Positions 59,473 through 64,000 of a stretch of DNA of 64,000 bases are shown piece after piece. This DNA is from Myxocyprinus asiaticus (taxonomy: Eukaryota > Chordata > Actinopteri > Cypriniformes > Catostomidae). The stretch is taken from contig NC_059368.1 of NCBI RefSeq assembly GCF_019703515.2, positions 27,893,289 through 27,957,288 of the forward strand, written 5' to 3'. The notes beneath the pieces were generated by a model. It had not been told where the DNA came from, did no database searches, and saw nothing but the letters and a program-made list of their open reading frames with translations. Both the position numbers and the translations under genes were made by a program. Positions within the stretch are counted from its first letter, which is position 1, and every line of letters begins with the position of its first letter.

Positions 59473-60445
59473 AATAAAAAAAACAAAAAACTTTACCTTT
59501 AAGTTGAATTGGCAAGTGTCGACACAGATTTTTGGACATTTCCTAATTAGGAGAGAAACATTGTGCTGTGTCGCACATTTCTGCTGTGTCATTACACCTC
59601 CCTCGTAATTAAATGAATGTTGTGTCTCTGACTCATTTCCTTGGGAAATTGCATTCAATTCAATACTTTTGCGATGATCGGAAATCAACTCCACGGATGC
59701 ATAAGAATGCATGATGTCTCATTGCCTGATTCGGAAACTGAGTAAGACTATTTTTGGTGGTTTGTGGTCATGTGAATAAGCATAAAAAAAAAAAAAACAC
59801 CCTAAATATCTATTGTTCATATGCCCATATGCCAGTTGTTTTTGTTTTAATTGCACACTTGAACTTGATGCGAACTGTCTTTTATCTTACGATTTAAAGA
59901 GGTCACTGGTCATCTAGCGTTCTTACAACCAAGTTTTTCTCCTCACAGTAGATTCCTGGCAGTGATACCATTAGTGGCAGAGGAAGCTGGGCTGGGCAGC
60001 TGGTGCAGCTTCCAGGAAAGTCTCAGGAAACAAGGACAGTCTCTGAGGAGTGACTTTGACAAAAAAAATAGCGTCTCACCATACATATAATTTGTGCTGT
60101 TCGCTGTCCCCTCAGTCACAGAGACCTCAACAATCTTTCCTTCTCAGCCCTGGAATTTTTTTATTTTAACGAGTCACATGAATCTAATGGTGACTCAGAG
60201 CTTTTGGGGCTTTTTGCGGTCTTTCTGTTATCATCAAGTTGGACTATTGATAGCCTTTGCTGTAGTTTGTGTCCATTTCAGAGGGTTCAGGCTTATGTGT
60301 GGACATGGGGCTCCTGTTTTGTTCCCTCTCCCAGCCGTTTCCTGTGGCTCTAACGTTACAGGATGTACTTCCAGATAAATCTCTGAGCATTTCCTGTTTA
60401 CGATTAATGGCGAGGTCCCAGCTAAAGGCGTTGAATTCAGGCCTT

Positions 60446-60720
60446 CTTAAAGGGATACCTCACCCAAAAATGTAAATTCTCTCATGAGTTACTCACCCTC
60501 CTGGCATCCCAGATGTGTATGACTTTCTTTCTTCTGCAGAACAGAAATTTAGATTTTCAGAAGAATATATCAGCTCTGTAGGTCCTCACAATATAATTGA
60601 ATGGGTGCCAAAATGTCAAAACTCCAAAATCTACATAACGGGGGCATAAAAGTAATCCATATGACTCAAGTGGTTGAATCCATGTCTTTAGACACGATAT
60701 GATAGGTGTGGTCAGAGGTG
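60446..60720. mobile_element. Left part of palindromic MITE
   Basis: Starts TTAAAGGGATACCTCACCCA and follows the same order as the element at 17017 (GCATCCCAGATGTGTATGAC, then CATAAAAGTAATCCATATGA, then GATAGGTGTGG). Right half absent. Confidence 0.7.
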
Positions 60721-60778
60721 GACTGGGGTCATGAAATGCAGAAGGGGACAGTGAAAAGCAAGTGGGACATTCTCGCCC

Positions 60779-60990
60779 TTAAGGGAATAGTTCACCAAAA
60801 AATAACAACATGACAATTGACAATTGTCAGCACTAACTGGCCCTCATGACGACTTTCTTCTGTGAAACATAAAAGGAGATGTTTAGCAGAATGTTCATGT
60901 CGCTCTTTTTCCATAGACTGAAATTGAATGCTGTTGAGCTCCATACAATGACAAAAACCACAATAAAAATACATTGAAAGTAGTCTATAT
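60779..60990. mobile_element. Second palindromic MITE, left part
   Basis: Starts TTAAGGGAATAGTTCACCAA and continues with GACTTTCTTCTGTGAAACAT. Right half absent. Confidence 0.6.
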
Positions 60991-61015
60991 TAGAGGTAGA
61001 CCGATATATTTGTTT
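60991..61015. mobile_element. hAT left end fragment (GACCGATATAT)
   Basis: TAGAGGTAGACCGATATA matches the left end of the 17193 family; only about 25 bp before the next insertion. Confidence 0.55.
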
Positions 61016-61362
61016 TAGGGCTGTCACAATTACTCGATTTAATTTGATTACTCTATTTTTTTTTTTTTTTTTTAACTCCTTGATTACAAAATTACTGAAT
61101 TTACAAATCGAAAAGGCAGAAGTGAAGTGGAGGTGTCAGCTTAGAGCACTTCACTTTAGGTTTGAAAAACAATGTAGTTGTCGGTCAACATGAAAACTAT
61201 AACATCACTTCAGCAATGCTACACTCCTTGAAAAGACGGCATCCATTTTTTACAGATGTGCTGGACACAGCACGGTAAGTTCACTAGGTAGACTGCATGT
61301 GATTTGCAGCGCTGCGTCCAGATGCGGAAGAGAAGTTGAGCCCTTCATTGTCGATGTATCTA
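61016..61362. mobile_element. hAT-like left part (TAGGGCTGTCACAATTACTC)
   Basis: A TAGGGCTG start resembling the element at 33529; contains poly(T) 61051-61073; interrupted by the Tc1 copy that follows. Confidence 0.5.
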
Positions 61363-62971
<1,609 letters not shown>

Positions 62972-64000
62972 TATGCAATCATTTGCAATTTATGCTTTTA
63001 TGAAGCAATAATGTCATGAAAAAGACATCCATCAGACTTGATTAAAGCAGTGGTTCCCAAACCGGGTTCCTCCAGGACTGGCTTGGGGTGCCGCAAAAGT
63101 TCTGCTCAGTTTAATATTTTAATAGCCACCAGTTAAAAGTACCGGCAGTACCAAGTACTGACTCAATTTTGAACCCGCGCGTTGTTTGTCTACAACCGGA
63201 AGCTTTTTAACGCTCACATGCATATGTGCACGTGCTATCTATAGAGCGCTCATTTCTCGTGGTGAATGCAACTGTGCACGTGAACATTGAAATGCAATTC
63301 TTGATGCGATATGAATGTTAACACAGACGTTAATGTATTACGGGAGTGTTAACAGACGGAACACAAATCTGCTCCGTCTTGACACAATATTAATGTAAGC
63401 CATTAATGTATTACGTAATATAGACAGGACAAAAATCTTATATCAAAATATACAATCTGTGCGGTGTAAATGCAGCCTAATAGATGTGCTGCAGTTGTTA
63501 TAAGCCTATCGTTAATATTAGTCAAACAACAGTATTGACAAGAAAAAGAGAAAATCACTCACTGTCCTTGGCTGCATAACTTCAGAAACTTTAAGCCCAA
63601 TAAATTTAAATAACAGGTCTGCTTTTCAGTCAAACTCTGACTGTATCGAATCTTTATTAGTCTAATGTATATCTAATAATCACACAGTAAATTTAAGTTG
63701 TTCAATTTTTCATTGAATTACTTTTTAAAGTTTTTATATCACAATTTTTAAATGGTTAATTGCTGCTCTTTCTAAAAAAAAAACTTACAGCACTGTTGAA
63801 TCTGTTCTCTTTTTGTTTATATTTTATTACTAGCTTTTGAATAATTACTTTAAAAACTTGAAGCAATGTTCAGAAGAAACACTTGACGGCTACATTATTT
63901 TAATTTAATTTGTTAATATTTATATCAATATTTTTTTTTTTTTTTAAATAAAGGAGTGTTTTCAATCTCATATTTGTTTATTTTTTGAGTGGTTGTTGTG

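Overview
The window looks like vertebrate nuclear DNA from a teleost fish, most likely a cyprinid relative of carp or zebrafish. Reasons: an AT-rich background with spliced coding exons, many microsatellites, and a dense load of Tc1/mariner, hAT, Kolobok-like, DIRS and LINE sequences, a tRNA-derived SINE and small palindromic elements. There is no bacterial gene organisation, CRISPR array or rRNA gene. The lineage call is inference from repeat types; no species is assigned.

One host gene is supported: cdc42bpb (MRCK-beta kinase), on the + strand. Coding exon 1 is at 16275-16449 and exon 2 at 58462-58553. Together they encode 89 residues up to the glycine-rich loop of the kinase domain. A 42-kb intron separates them and a second intron runs off the right edge. 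A GC-richer promoter/5'UTR block with a perfect CRE lies at about 15540-16274.

Layout. 1-15540: upstream flank with several TIR elements, a broken DIRS retrotransposon (7640-9720), a full-length Tc1 element with an open 340-codon transposase and nearly identical ~200-bp TIRs (13253-14838), and a TTAA-flanked mini-element. 16450-58461 (intron 1): a three-level nest (palindromic element > hAT > Kolobok-like THAP element), a Sleeping Beauty-type Tc1 relic, a 5'-truncated L2/CR1-like LINE on the minus strand, further Tc1 relics, a SINE split by a hAT element, a chain of elements separated by TA microsatellites (36822-41045), a Tc1 deletion derivative and another full-length Tc1 with a broken transposase. 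58554-64000 (intron 2): successive left halves of nested elements and a third Sleeping Beauty-type copy.

I found no unknown multi-gene system. The value of the window is its transposon stratigraphy: exact target-site duplications allow relative dating, one Tc1 copy may still be functional, and one set of nested insertions makes a testable prediction about sequence beyond the right edge. All family assignments were made by eye and from memory; none was confirmed by database search.
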